Shown piece after piece: positions 1-14,300 of a stretch of 64,000 nucleotides of DNA. Below the pieces are notes generated by a model. That model was not told where the DNA came from, did no database searches, and worked only from the letters and a program-made list of their open reading frames with translations. Origin of the DNA: Helicoverpa zea (taxonomy: Eukaryota > Arthropoda > Insecta > Lepidoptera > Noctuidae); assembly GCF_022581195.2 (NCBI RefSeq), contig NC_061482.1, positions 6,758,001 through 6,822,000 on the forward strand, written 5' to 3'. The position numbers and the translations under genes are program-made. Each line of letters starts with the position of its first letter. The first letter of the stretch is position 1.

Positions 1-2306
1 TTTTGAACACACTTTTAAGCTTTGACTCTCGATGATCGATGAAAAAGGTTTAGGAAATCGTAATCCCTGTCAATCGATCGGTTTGTGAACCGAAAACAAA
101 TAACAAAAGTATCGCCCAAAGTCGAACATTCATTCAGGCTTCAAACAGTTGTTGGTACAAATATTTTGAATAAATCGCCTTCAATTTCCGCGTGATTTGT
201 TCAGCGCGGGGAAATGGTTTCCTCTTTGAATATGAAACGAGCTATCGAAAGAATTTCAATGTTGCAAGCGTCGGGATTGAGCACTGTTATGTAAAATATT
301 ACGACGGGTTTGTATCTCGTTTGTCGCTTATTGTGAAGGGATTTGCAAATACAATTTCAAAATTCTCTCCATTTCGTTTGTGCTTTATTTTATTCTGTTA
401 TGTTACGCTTAAAAGCTGTGTGACTATGAGGCTTTATGTAAAGTTAAGTGACATAAATTGATTAATTCGGAAGTAACCAAAAGCTTAGCCTTAGACGGCT
501 TGGAGTCGGATCATACACATGCCAACGCAGCGAGGCACGCATCTTACAAAATGTTTGAATAGTTGAGCGCGCCCATGCTGCGGCGAGCGCACCCACCCAC
601 AACACTTAATCTTCCAAATACATTTATCATGTTCAGCTGATAAAAATGCCATTGAGATCAGCCGAACACAATAAGATACACGCTCTTGGTACCTGATACG
701 AGGCCGAAAGTCAATTATATTCAAATATAAATCGGATTTGCAAACGTAAGCCTGTAACAATGGCGTAGGCAGGCGCCGTGATGCCACCTTTAGGCCTCTC
801 ATTCCTGGATAATAGTCGGAAGCGGGACAATGCGGGACAGTTTGGGCAGCAGCCGGGGCCGCGACGCGCCCGTCACGCCCGACACGCCCGACAACCGCAA
901 CTGCATTGTGCTTTATTTGTACATTATAGAGTCACTTTTGTGCTCGACTATATTATATTCGCACACCTCATACGTTTGGGATTATTGTTGTGGTTGGATG
1001 AACTCGAATAATCACAGATGATCGTCTCATGGTGTTGTCAGTTATTTGTAAGCGATACTTGAAATGATCCGATTTAGGTTATTATGTGTAATTTTCTTTA
1101 AACTTTTAAAGCATTTAGTATGTGTATTAAATTACCGTTTAGGTAATTTTGTTTTTAATACTAGATACGCTTGCGTTTATACAGTCGTCGTTCCCTCCAA
1201 GACCATCATTAGAACAAAGAAACTTCGGTATTTCTAATTTCAGAATTTCAGGTAGCGCTGTAGCTGTGTGAGTATTTCACGTTGAGCATCTAGCTAGTGC
1301 GAACACAGTGCAGTTGTGCAGTGGGGTCACGCCCGGCCGCGCCCGCCAAATCACCGCACAATACGTGTTTGTGACGCTCCTCATGCTGTCAGACGCTATT
1401 CAATTTATGAAGTTCGTATAAGTCCGCTTTGTTTGCCAGCCACAACCGTTGTTGACCCTATGTCAACCTTTGTCGAGTATCAATGACAGTTATGTCTATC
1501 TGCACCGTTTTTATATCATCCAAAATTATTTAAACGTCCAGCAAATCCTTCACCATGCCTTGTCCCAATCTCAAATCCAGGTGACACAACGGAACCTCAC
1601 ATTTTCATAATTTGAAGCAAAAGGCAGAACAAACAAACCCTCGTAAATGACGCGTTAAATGCAATCAAACAACGTCATTATACACGAGTAGCTCGCTCGC
1701 TTCGGGTCCCTTACAAAAACTGATATAAAAAGTGGATATCAGTCAGCTGAAGTCAGACCGGTGACAATGCGGCCACACCGGGGATCTATTATACGCCGGG
1801 CGTCAATGGGACCCTTAAGAAATTTGTTACGAACACTTTGATAGGTGGCAGGGTATTGTTAGTTGGCGGGAACCGCAGCGGCCGGGGAGTCCGGGGCGCG
1901 GCACATATGTGCGACGTCGCGGGCTTGGGGTGGCGGAGCGTCGCTAAACGCCGATGTAGTTGCTCATTGTGTGCTGCTGCGGAGCCGGGAGCCGGGTGCA
2001 CCCAGCCGCGCTCTATAGCCGACACTTTCATGTCTATCATAACCGCAGGGGTGTCAATATATGACACTGTTGTAAAGTCGAGTGCTATTAACGTGGGGAC
2101 AGATTTATGTTACAAATTTTAATGGGCTGTTTATTTTGATATAAAAGTTATTGCGCGGTTGTTTGCTTTCGGTTTGTGTAAGCGTCATTCGAGATGGGCG
2201 GTTGTTAGGTATCCGTTATAAGGGTGTGTGCATATGAACTTGAAATGTTTTATTGCCTATGGAATGAAACCAAGGACATCTAAGAAATCAAACTTGAAGT
2301 ACAAGA
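1..2306. other. Upstream region of the Arrowhead-like gene
   Basis: No convincing protein-coding exon. The stretch alternates AT-rich DNA with GC-rich islands (about 830-900, 1320-1390 and 1860-2010) and holds the TATA-like box at 1724. Open frames here lack splice or family support. It is probably promoter, 5' UTR and regulatory DNA. Confidence 0.4.
1724..1757 (+). promoter_or_regulatory. Possible core promoter upstream of the Arrowhead-like gene
   Basis: A TATAAAA box lies at 1724-1730. An initiator-like TCAG lies near 1753-1757 with its A about 31 bases from the TATA start, the usual spacing. It would give a 5' UTR of about 550 bases before the proposed ATG at 2307. Single core elements occur by chance in AT-rich DNA, so this is only a candidate. 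Confidence 0.25.
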
Positions 2307-2360
2307 ATGTACAGCACTGACATCATTCCTTACTACCGAGACATCAGCCGGCAAACACAG
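2307..2360 (+). CDS. Awh: Proposed first coding exon of the Arrowhead-like gene
   Basis: Eighteen codons run from an ATG at 2307 (MYSTDIIPYYRDISRQTQ) to a strong donor, CAG/GTGAGC, at 2360/2361. They end in phase 0, which is what the LIM1 exon at 3880 requires (it opens in phase 0 with ACG GAG CAC). An in-frame TGA at 2295 closes the frame upstream. Fly Arrowhead has only a few residues before LIM1, so a short N-terminal exon is expected. This is inferred from splice signals and phase only; another upstream exon outside the window cannot be excluded. Confidence 0.5.
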
Positions 2361-5300
2361 GTGAGCGCCCAACGGACGAATAAAGGAACAACTGCGAAAC
2401 AGAAAAATAATAGAGTTTACAGGTTTTCCTCAAAAACATAACAAACATACATTGCATAGTTTGCATATAGGATGCCGGCCCCAGCACCCTAGTTATTATA
2501 ACAAAAAAATACGCAGATGATCAATTAATTTCTATTCACAATTAAGTACCTAATCACTAACGTGGCAGACAGTACGAAGCTTTCAGTGTTGTGAGTTGAG
2601 TGTTTCAGTCAAACATCTATTCGTGTCATAAATTCACAAGTTGGGGTTTTCAGTGGCTATTTATGTAGTAACATATTATAGCTAAGTATTCTAAGAAATA
2701 TTTAAGTGCACTTAACTTAGTATTTCAAATTGTGTTTTCGTAGCCGAATGATACAAAACAACTTTTCGTGGCGGTGGCTACGAAAATTACATTGTTTTCT
2801 GTTAATAAGAACTTGTTGTGAGGGAGAAATGTTCATTTTCTTTTGATGAACACAATAATCTAGTATTTTAAACAAAAAAATATTAGGTGTAGGTAACACA
2901 GTAGTGGATGTTATCAATGTTATAGCAAAAGCGGCAGTAAATCAAGATGATTTGCACTTTCATGTTGCATTTTAGGTCAAACAAGAGGTGAATAGATTTA
3001 TCGTCGCCCTGAATATAGACAACAAACCCAAATCTATCCCTAGGTCTACTTTCCCGTTATCATCATCATCATCATCATCATCATCTCAGCCATAGGACGT
3101 CCACTGCTGAACATAGGCCTCCCCCTTTGATCTTCTTCCCGTTATATCTATACTCAATACCAAACGAAGTTGTCGTTTGATTAGAACCCATGGAACTTGT
3201 ACGTCGGTCGCGTATTGAGCGTCATTAGATTACGCGTCACCACGCCCTCGTCGGCACATGTCGCGACGTAACTCGATTTTAAACTATGCAATTAGTTTGT
3301 GGCATTGCGGGGTGGCAAGCATTGCATTGTTATTATAGTCACGACTATTGTGCACTTATTAGAGGGAGCTTTAAGAATATTACGTAATATGGTTACAGTA
3401 ATTTTGTTTTGTTTGCACGGAATATGAATAACAGGCGTGGTGAGGCTGTCACAACAATATAATTATGACTGCTTGTGCATCTTCGTAGTGATCGTTTGCT
3501 GTGTTAATCATCTAGTTTTTCACGATCGGAGATGAACCACACAAAGATTATCTTTCATGAAATTTTCGGACATGAAACGAAAATCATCTTTGATCTCAAA
3601 AGCGATGTGTAACAAACATAAATTTCCACTTAAACAAATAGGCTTATGTACAAAACTTCAGAACTCTTGCTTAATTTATTAAAAACACTAAAAAGCAAAA
3701 AAAAAAACCTAATACTTTTAGGTGCATTGGTCTAGAAGTCGGTATCTAGTGGATGTAGCAACGTTTATTTGCCATCTATCATGATAAGGTTGTCTTCAAG
3801 AGTACTTGAAACACAGATATCTCCTTGTATGGATATTTTACCAACAGATCATTGAAGATTAAGTATATTCTTATTTCAGACGGAGCACCGCACTTGCTGC
3901 GCGTGTGGCGAGGCGATCGCGGACCGCTTCCTACTGGAGGTGGGCGGCGGCGCGTGGCACACGGCCTGTCTGCGCTGCTGCGTCTGCGCAGTGCAGCTCG
4001 ACCGCCATCCCTCCTGCTTTCTGCGAGACCGCCAGGTCTACTGCAAGCAGGACTATGCCAAGTGAGTACAAGAAGGAAGTCTACAGAACACTGCCATATG
4101 ACGCCCGCAGAATTGATATAAACTCTTTTGTAAAAAAAGCGGGCATCTATGCGAAATCTTAGCTTTAACGACTTTATGTATGTTTCACAAGATTTTAATG
4201 ACTGTAATTTGTTACTAGCATCAAATTGGACAGCAAGTCATGCAAAAGAATGTATTCTATAGACTTGCTAAGAAAGCGGTTAAAAAAACCTTGTTCTGGA
4301 ATAATTCCTGGTAGAAAGTTCATATCAAGATTTAGCATAGGTGCTTTTTTTGCAAAAGAGTGTACCTACTTTGATACAATGACACGATATTATGATCTCT
4401 TTGAAGAAGAAAGTATAATGTACATTGCTGCATACGACGTTTTTTGACGTTTAGTTCACACGACCAAGAAATGTTTATGGAATGCCGGCTATAGTGTATT
4501 GGCTCTTAATTTCTTAAAAGTTAATGCTCAGCGAAATTTTCTTTTACTATTTTTTCTTGTCTATGATGTTTTCTATACAGTTTTCAAATACTTAAGTTTA
4601 CGTGGAAATAACTGGGTAATTGAAGTTACCTGTCATTTCAGTATTCAGTTGTGATAATCTATCGGGTAACGGGGAAAAGCTCGATAAAAGCTTTCCTAAA
4701 CCACGGTGTAATAAATACTGAATACAATACATTATACGTGTTAGCGGCGTTTCCAAGATAAACGCAATAAATATATGCATGAGAATAGCTCATTTACAGT
4801 TAAAATATACCTGCTTAATATAAATTGAAAACTAATGATTTATTCAATGATTTAAAAATCAACGGATATAAATATGCTTTCTGTCAGTTCAATGAAATCT
4901 TTATCAAGAGACGGAACTATAAATCAACGTTTTTATGATCTGTCAATAAGCTTATCCATTAAAATATTAATAAATATGAAGCTAACGATTTTCTGTGAAA
5001 ACAAATAGGCAGTATATTTTGATGTCATCGTTATGGCGTCGCGCGTCGCTCCTCGCCGCACCCTTTTGTTTCTAGAGATGCCATAACTAAAAATAAGTTT
5101 AAAAGAAAATGATATTAGAAGTATATCAACTAGCACTCAAGTATAACTGATATATTTCTTTCGAACCTCTCTCGAGAACTTCCCGGAGGAGTAAAAAACT
5201 GTAACTGAAACAATACTGAAATTAAATAAATAATGTCGGGACACCTTTTCACACACGGTCGGTTAGCCCCACGCTAAGTTATTAATTAACTTGTGTTATG

Positions 5301-8300
5301 GGTGCTAACACAACTGATAAACTACATATAGCTACATATATACATATTTATAAATACATATTGTAACACCCAGACCACGACCAACAAGCATGCTCATCAC
5401 ACAAATGTCGATCGAACCGGGAATCGAACCCGGGACCTCAGATTCGGCAGTCCGGCTTGGTGACCTTTGCGCCACAGAGGTCGTCAAAACAAAAATACTT
5501 CAGAATTTTCATTTAGATTCTTCTTACTAAATGCGCTCTTGTTATTTTTAAAACTACTATAAAGAATAGTGTAGACCTTACAGTATGATAAGTCAAAATA
5601 CGTGTATGGATATTTAGAGTTGTGGAAAAAAGGATGCTTAATAATTTTGAACTGCTTTTAAATTAGAATCTTTACTACAAAATGCTCAATCACGCTTAGC
5701 GGGAATTAAATATACTAATAAATATAAGAAATAATTTAGTTATAACTTCGTTTCGTTTTAATATTCAAATACACCTTTTTTGGCTTTGGAACTTATTCTT
5801 GAAGCCTTATAAGTACCTTCATGAAGATAAAACTGAAAATGTTTATTTTGCTTGTTAAAGTATGACTGGTGTTCTAATTAACAGTACGTATGCGAGTATG
5901 TACATACTAAATAAATTAAAAGGCTTTTAACCGCTCTATATAACAATCTACATAAAGTATATGGGCTTTTCAAACCTTTATTTCAGAACAAAGAACTTAG
6001 AAAGGAATATTACGATAAGGAATTGACAATATTGTAAAACCCTCATATTTATTGCTTAGTTCATAGCTATAGGGTTACCAGCTAGCTATGTATGTTCCTA
6101 CTAGCTGCTCCAGGTAAATCCGAACTAACTACTTCAGATCTTTTACCCTCTATAACCAGGAAACCCCTCATGTCACATACGTAATATCGCAGCAGGGGTT
6201 GTTCCATTATGAAGACCATAGTGTGTGGTCTAGGGACATATGTTCTCGTCTCCTAATTTCAATAAAGGTCCCAAGTTTGGCCGGCGACGTTTATAGTGCC
6301 GCCGCCGGTCTACATGTTAATGATATTGGTTTTAATTAACCTGTTTGCTGCTTTTTATACAAATTCATTTGGTTTAAATTAAAGCGAGTATAAAGCTGTC
6401 TCTGTTAATGTATGAGAAGAGAAACTGGCTGTATCGGGCTGTGAGTACTTTGTTACTTAGGCGTATAGCGTGGGTGAATATTGTGGAGATTCCTGTAATA
6501 CTGAAAGAAATATTTTTATAAAATACAATTACTAATTCATTGATATAGGTGCAAAATAAGAGAGTAGAGTGCCACATTGAATCTACCACATGAGTTTCAA
6601 AAAAAGCCGTTCGTGTAATTGGCAATTTCAAATAACATCGTCTTTCTGAAAAAAACTTAACAAATCGTGTATTATTTCTCTAATAGAATATAATCGAGTG
6701 CTATTATGTTTCACTAAGTGTATAAGTGTAGTGACTACACTTAATAGTTGAACTAGACTATATTTCCCATTGTTTTGTCTTTTCCCTTCAGAGCAGTAGG
6801 AAAGTCATTTTGTTCTCGATGTTTCTGAGGCATTCTTAATTACAAAGATTTGTGCTTTGTTAATTAATTTGAACAATGGTTGGTTCATAGGTGGATAATA
6901 TTAAGCTGGTTATGCGTTTACGAGCATTGTGCTTTTGTACTTCTAGATAGACACACCTCATGAATCGCGCACAGAATATAAAAGTTGCATTTTCTTGTGA
7001 TTTGCAATATTAGACGCGGTCCTTAGTTCTGATGTCTAGACGAATGCCGACCAATTTCCGCTCATCATTCATCAGAGTCAACGGCGCGGCCAGTCTCTCA
7101 TGTTATAATTGAGCCATTAAACATTTTTTGTGTCGTTCAGTGCAGAATCGATTTCGCCATTAAAATAGAAGAAAATTGATAAAATTATTTCCACAAATTG
7201 TTTTCGAAAGAGAGGGAAAAAACGCGGACCTACACACATACACAGGGATCGTTTAGCTGAGCCGCGAGGTAATTCTTTTACAATACACTGCCTACGTCCA
7301 ATTAACCTTAGAAATATACGAAGTCATCATTATCCGAGTCATTCGTGAAGAGTATAATGCGACCGAATGGTATGGTGTTGATTTGTAGGGAGGGCCGCTG
7401 GTTCGGCGCGGTTTCTCGCATCAGCCGGGTTGCGCTCGGCATGTATGAAGGAATGCGCGCAGGGTAGGCGGTCTGGTGTGCTGGCGACCTGTGACCTGCC
7501 CGCTGTGTGCGGCGCGGGCGCACGATGACGCACCACCACGCATGCGCCCTCGCGCCGACATCATCAACCACATACACGGCCTATCGACACGTGAAATCAA
7601 TACCTGCGTTTAGTTATCATTTGAATACAAGCAGAAACACGAAAATAAAAACAGACCTAAAACAATAGTTGCTGGTGAAGAGTTGTGGTTAATACCTAAA
7701 TAAACGATTAAGAGTCCAATTGATAATAGACAACCCAAATAAAATGCAAAAATTAGGATCCTTTAACTGCAGTACATATTCAGGGGACACAGTTGCATTA
7801 AATATTTTAAGAATGCCGTGTCTGTCACGGAATTTACAGACAATAGAACAAGTAATATACTCATAACTTAGAAATCGAAAGGGTAACAGGTGCGTGAGAA
7901 CCTATTCTTATAAGTCAAAATAGAAAAAAAGAGGCCAATGTCCCTAAGAGAGGTTTTATTGAAAATCCGTCGGACGAGTGTGGAACAACAAAGCGGCCAC
8001 GGGGAATGTTGCCAGTGATGAAAAAATACAGCGAGCGGGTCGTGACTTGCAACACTGTGGTTTTCATTTGTCATTTATTTTGATTGTGATAACTGGGTGC
8101 GACGTGGAACCATATATTTTAATCGAGAAGGCTTCGATTGGTGACGTGCTCGCGGCGGTGTTGCGTTTGTTGTCAACGGTCTCATCATGCCCAGCAGTGG
8201 GGGTGGTCTTTCCGATCCTACCAAGTTTGTCTTCATTTTACGTCTGAGACATCCCCTATACTATAATGAATGGTATAATGAAATTCAGTCACTTAACAAA

Positions 8301-11300
8301 AGTTTTTCAGTTTCCAAACTCATTGCTAATTTAGGTAATTCAGGTTATTTGGCTATTCAACACGGTGTCTTTGAATAAAAATAAGAGAGCTGGTTCTTTA
8401 AAAAAAGAGTATTCAAAGTGTCTGAGCAAATACAAATCAGGCCTTTTAGTGATTAGATGCTAGAACTGTTCTTAAGGGTTGATTCAGGAACTCTTAGATC
8501 GAATTATTGCAACGGCGCTTACTCCTTTCACGATTTTTATACAAGTACGTACACGTGAAATCGCAATACCCAAAATAGCAACTAGAAAGATTTCTATTCT
8601 ATTCTAAAATGATTAGCACTCACAGAAAGCTGCTATGTACATCCGGCCACTTTCGGTGGGCCTACATAAGACCGGGATACTTTTAATTTGTACATGTGAG
8701 GCTTAGATCCCGTATTCGCCACATTTAAAAAATATTATTAGAGTCGCTAAACGATATTTAGGAAACTGTCCATATACTGCGAGTTACTATATACGATCCG
8801 TCATCGATCATTGTTTTGCGACTGGAGATGAATTTTGACATTAGCTTCATAATAATTATGTCAAATTCAATCTCTAATCTTAAAACTACGATGGATCGGT
8901 TATTGCAATCCGCACTTAGTAGTTTTTGGCCACGATCGACCAAGCCGGCGCCATCTAGTGCGTGAGCGCGCACATAGCTCTATCTTATTGATATCATAAC
9001 AAATAGAGCTGTTTCTAGCCAATGCCCGTAGTTCTCTTGGCTTATCACTTCAACTAACAGTTCCATACTCAATCTTGAGTTTAATAAATATAGTGCTAAA
9101 AGTAGGAAAAAGAGTTATTTACGTACAATCACTAATGAAATAAAGCTTGTTTCAAGTTTGATTGATTAATCGTGACTAATCTTTAGGTAATGTTTATTAT
9201 AATGTTTATTGGAACCAAAAAACAATTTTTACAATATATTTTGTGGTTACGGTAATAGCTACGATAGTTTAAAATAAACTGTGGTAGGTACTTACAAGTT
9301 GAATTTGAAACTGTCAGATCCACAATTAACACACACAAGGTACTTAAGCGTCTTCTATCTTAAGTCTTCTATCAGGTACCTACGCGAAAAAAGTGATGCA
9401 AAAGTTGCAATAAAAAGACCTTACCTCGAGCTCTTTATTATTTATTAGCTGAGGAACTTCAAAAAACTGACAAATATTTCGTAAGTTCGACAATGGGTAA
9501 ACGTTTTCAGAAACCAATTAAAATTTAAATGCAGTGCTACGTCATAGGCAAAGTGTTGGTTGGATAGTCTCCTGTATGTTTTCGACCTGCATCTGACTGA
9601 AGAGCGTAAATAGCATCACATCGCCCTGACATTAGGAACAGAGCAGAGATTCCACGTCTCAACGATATTGAGTAATAATCAGCTCTGCGAACGTGTATGA
9701 TTGGGTTCTTTGTAAGTTTGATTTATAGCTATCTACATGCCAAACCAGGCCGATACCGCGTAATAACGTGTTCTAAATAAACAGACCAATATTTACCTTG
9801 TAAAGTCAAGATTAATTATGCAGATGATTATTTTGGAGAAACCTAAGATTGATAAATATACTGTACACGGACGAGCATAGGGTAATTTTGACAACGGGAT
9901 TGGGAATGTGGAGTTTGCAGCTTTGTTGGCGCCACCTTTTAAACCATAGTTTAATTTAGTAAAACTCTACCAAACATTTACTGTTACAGTCTCCTCAGTT
10001 ACATTGTCAGTTCACCTTTGACCAGTGCTTTCATGTACAGTCAGGTTATAAAAATAATATATAGATCAAATAACCAATTTAAGTTTCCCATTAGCCCGCA
10101 GCTGGCGAATAATGTTGCCAGAGTAAAAAAAGACGATACATTCGGGTGCTCGTTAAAATGTGAGTCGTGTCACAGTTTAAATAATATTTGTGTGTTGTGG
10201 CGCGTATAACGAGCAGTGTTGCCAGCGTAAATCTGCGATGGCCGGCGGCAAATGCGGTGATTGCTTTCGTTGATGTATCATCTGTTTATTGTTTGTTTAG
10301 CGCGTCTTTTTGTTTGGTAGCCGTGGCGGCGCTTGAGCATGTCACGCGGATACGCTCACGAGGCCTCTCCTGTCACTGGCTTAGTTCTCGACAGGATTTG
10401 TTTTGATTGCAGCTAGAGTCTTATTAGGGATCTTATTGTGATTTCAAATTTCATGAAGTTGGTTTTGAGGGATTTTGAGACAACGATTAGAATTTAACAA
10501 CATTAACTGCAAACCGTATCTGAAAAAATCTTTTATTAAGTTAACTAAAAGCTACATTCGGGATCGGATATTGATGCTATCAGCAACTGATAAATGTGAC
10601 GATTATATTGGGCACACATAATGATCTCAATTTCATATCCGCGAGTCACATATCAGCGCAGACGCACGCGATGTCCCGCCCACGCCTCGCCGCCGCAAAT
10701 GCGCGCGCCGTGTCTTATGTAAATGCACCATGTCCACTCTTGGCTTTAATTAATCTCTAGCCGCATAAATAAGCCCTGCCTTAGATCGATCCATAGAGTA
10801 TAAACAATGGTTACTCGATTTGGTGTGTCGTTATCATAATTCGAATTGGTATATCGATAATCCAAGCTTCACTTGTAAGCTAGGCTGGCTGATTGAATAT
10901 TATAAATTCTAATTTTATTTTTTCTTGAATTATTTTTGTAACTGTCCATGTACCCTATGAAATGCTTTGTATAGGCTGTATGCCTATGAAAATTAATTTT
11001 TAGGCTAGCTGTCAATAAATTGAGTTACAGTTGTTTGTTGTTAATAGAGTTACTCAGTTACTTCATACATAAAATACTCACCAACCCACCTTAAAAGCTT
11101 AAACCGTCTAAGTAGATACGAGTACGATAGAGAGATGTGAATATCATGAAGAGACAAAAGAAGAAAAAATCGTACACAGTAAGATCAGATGATCAAGATC
11201 AGTGCAGTTGTTATTGCAAGTTATGTAGGTCGCAGTGTGCTAATGTGCACACACCTTAACATCGCATCGGTGGTAACTTCTGTTGTTACTGGATTTACAA

Positions 11301-14300
11301 TTATTATTCTCTCTTACTTGTTTCCTATTTACATAGAATTAACGACCGCCAATAAAGTTCTTGAATTCAAAACAAACTAAGATCATTGAATACATTTTCT
11401 TTTAGGCGAGCTTACAATCTCGTAGAGCTGAACAAATATAATCGATTTGCCTCCATAGATCATGTACGTGATCACAGAAAATATATGTGTCATTATATCT
11501 TATAAAAGCAAAGTAATTAAAAATGTTATAGTAACAAATCAGTCGTCGATATTCATAAAGGTTATATTATTAGTGGCGCATTGTATCAGCCGCGCGACCA
11601 TCGGTCAGCGCGTCGCCCGCGGCGGCTGACAGTGACTCCAAATTGTTCAAACAAACTGAGGAATAACGCTGCGATATATCTCGCGTGGTGTTGTATCTAA
11701 AACAAATAAGTTAAATCATGTGTTGGACGCAAGGAGGAGGACAGAGCAGAACGCCACGCTGAATGGATATTAAATGTGAGGGTGGCAGGGGAGAGGCGCG
11801 GCGCGGAAAGTAATCAACGAGCGACGATTTATGAGCGAGCCGCGGGCGAACCGCTCTGCGCCCGCGCACTACACGCACCCGATTTTGTCAAACGCCCTCG
11901 GGTCACTCGGATTTGGTCATCCGTTTAATAAACAGAAATACCGAACGGTTTACACTGTAAATCAGATAGCGGCGTAAGGTTAGACCCCCCGAACCACATG
12001 AATAGGGAACGCGCTTATCAGCGCCGGGTACGCGACATCTTCATTATCGCCGAGTGTTAAAACTTGTTAATCTGTCACTTAGTTAATTATTATGCGAGGG
12101 CCGCAGTTAATTGATTCAGCCGACGACAAAATGTTAATAAGCGGTGATAGCGGTGGTGAAACGGTGCTTCTGTCCAGAGACGCTACGTTTTGAAATGCAA
12201 ATTGTGCTTTTGGAATATTGGTGTGGATAGCGCCGATAAGAGACGGGACTGACTGAATTAATATACGTGTAACACGCGATTTTGCACTTTGTGTACAGCT
12301 GTGCTATCGATAGCCTGCGTGCGCCTGTGTTCGTACTGCTGTCGTCACGCCGCCCCACGCTGTGTGCGTGCGTCCTTTAATGCAACTAATATATTTTTAT
12401 ATGCTAATGGAGTTCATTTTATCCCACTTCGGTGATTACTTAATAGTACGGCTGCGAAGTGGGCAATTCAAGACTAGTTAATCTGATTGCTCACCTGTAA
12501 GTGTCCATTATAAAGTAATTAGATAAATATAAAACTTGGGAGTTTTATTGCTCCAAGTGCAATTCCCATAGACTTTCGTTAAGTGGTTTTGCGAAATATG
12601 TTTTAATTACTTACTTTGTCAAAGCTAAGCCTACAAAGCAGAAGAGTAACTAATAACCTAAGTAGTCTTTAGAGTTGCTAGAATATAGTCACCCCAGGTA
12701 AACAAACGAATACATAGTTTTAAATTTTCGAGAGAAGCTCTCAATTTGTCGGGGTTTCCATCAAATCCTGATCTGGTGGTTTGGAACTGTGTGCCGAATA
12801 TACGTATCCATGTAGAAATACTTACTTAATTTTCCGAATCGGTCTACGCCGTCACGAGCAATCGATGTAAGTACCATCACAAAAAACACAGCTTTATTAA
12901 GAACCTCCAAATCGTCCTTTATTAAAAGTCGGTTAAGAAAAAGATGCAAGTGTATCAAACCTTGATATGAAATGAAGCGGTTTAAATACTTCTCTGATAA
13001 ATGACAGCTTCATTACCACATTAGGAGAAATTAATTCACGGAGAGACGTCGGGAGCCTCGGCCGGGAGCCGCCTTGCGCCAAATGTATAAAAAACAAACA
13101 GGTCCGTTTTAATGTTCGCGTTAAGTGATATGATAGCGTGTTAATGGTGTGTTGCATGCGTTTATTTAATTAATTAAATATGAAAGGCTTGCGAATCGTA
13201 ATGAGGGTCGGAGCCGGCGCGCTTGATACTCGACAGCCTCCTAACAGAATTAGATTCCGCAGCTTAACAATATCTAAACGTTTTAATTTTAAATATTCTT
13301 TGTTTTTCAAAGTAGTAAAACACAAACAATAAGTTAAATATGAGTAGTACTGTTTACAAGCAGTTTGTAGTATGCCTGTGTCCCTTCAGACGGACGGACG
13401 GGATATTTCTATGACAACGTTCAAGAAATAGCGGCAGTTGTTTAATTAATAAAATTCATTAGATTTCAATTGTCATGTTAAAGCTGTAAATAATAAAAAT
13501 ACATTTATTTGAAATTGATGATAATAGTTTATTTAGAAGTAAAGCAAGGTGGTGCGCACCTTGCAGTTTGCTTCCCACCCACCGCAGTGACGGCGTTTTA
13601 ATTCCAGCTCCATCGTAAAGCATAGTAACGAGATTACTACAGAAACAATTATTGCAGAACTAGCTGTTGCCCGCAACTTCGTTTGCGTGGGCAATATAGA
13701 ATCGTCAAAATACTACTTATCCCGTAGGTGCATTCTTTCACGTGACAGTATAATTAGGATTAGCACTTAGCAGTCGCATAGATTCAATGATCAAGGTTGT
13801 GTTGTGGATGTGACCATTTATCTAAACAAAAGAAGTAAAGTTTGTGACGTTGTGAATATCTCTGGATCTAGTCAGCCAATTTGGAAAATTATTACGTATG
13901 GTGCGTAAGTAATTTTCACAGGAAACAGCTATAATCTATGTCTATATGCTTTGAGTCTGACAAAGCTGTCATTTGTACATTTTCTGCAGCTGCTGTGACT
14001 AATCAGAAGCCAGAAAGTCTGTCAGTCTTACCATGGATAATGTCTTGTAATGTGACTGGATTGAAGAGATCAGATAGGTAGTCGCTCCAAGCAAAATATT
14101 GGTACTCGAACAGATTCGGCGACTGGAAGCCAACACCAACATAGTTGGGGAATAGCTGGATGGATGATGAAATGAGTCATCATCATCAGCAGGCGCATAG
14201 GGTAGGATAGTTTCACTTACTCACTATGGTAAGGCTGACCCCACATTAGGCGTGCGCGATCCTCGGGCGTGTGAGTAGCGCGGGCGGGCGTCGCGAGCGC

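Noticed and set aside
5395..5484. tRNA gene on the minus strand
   Set aside because: It has good A and B boxes but no proper acceptor or anticodon stems, and it runs directly into a repeat body. It is a SINE head.
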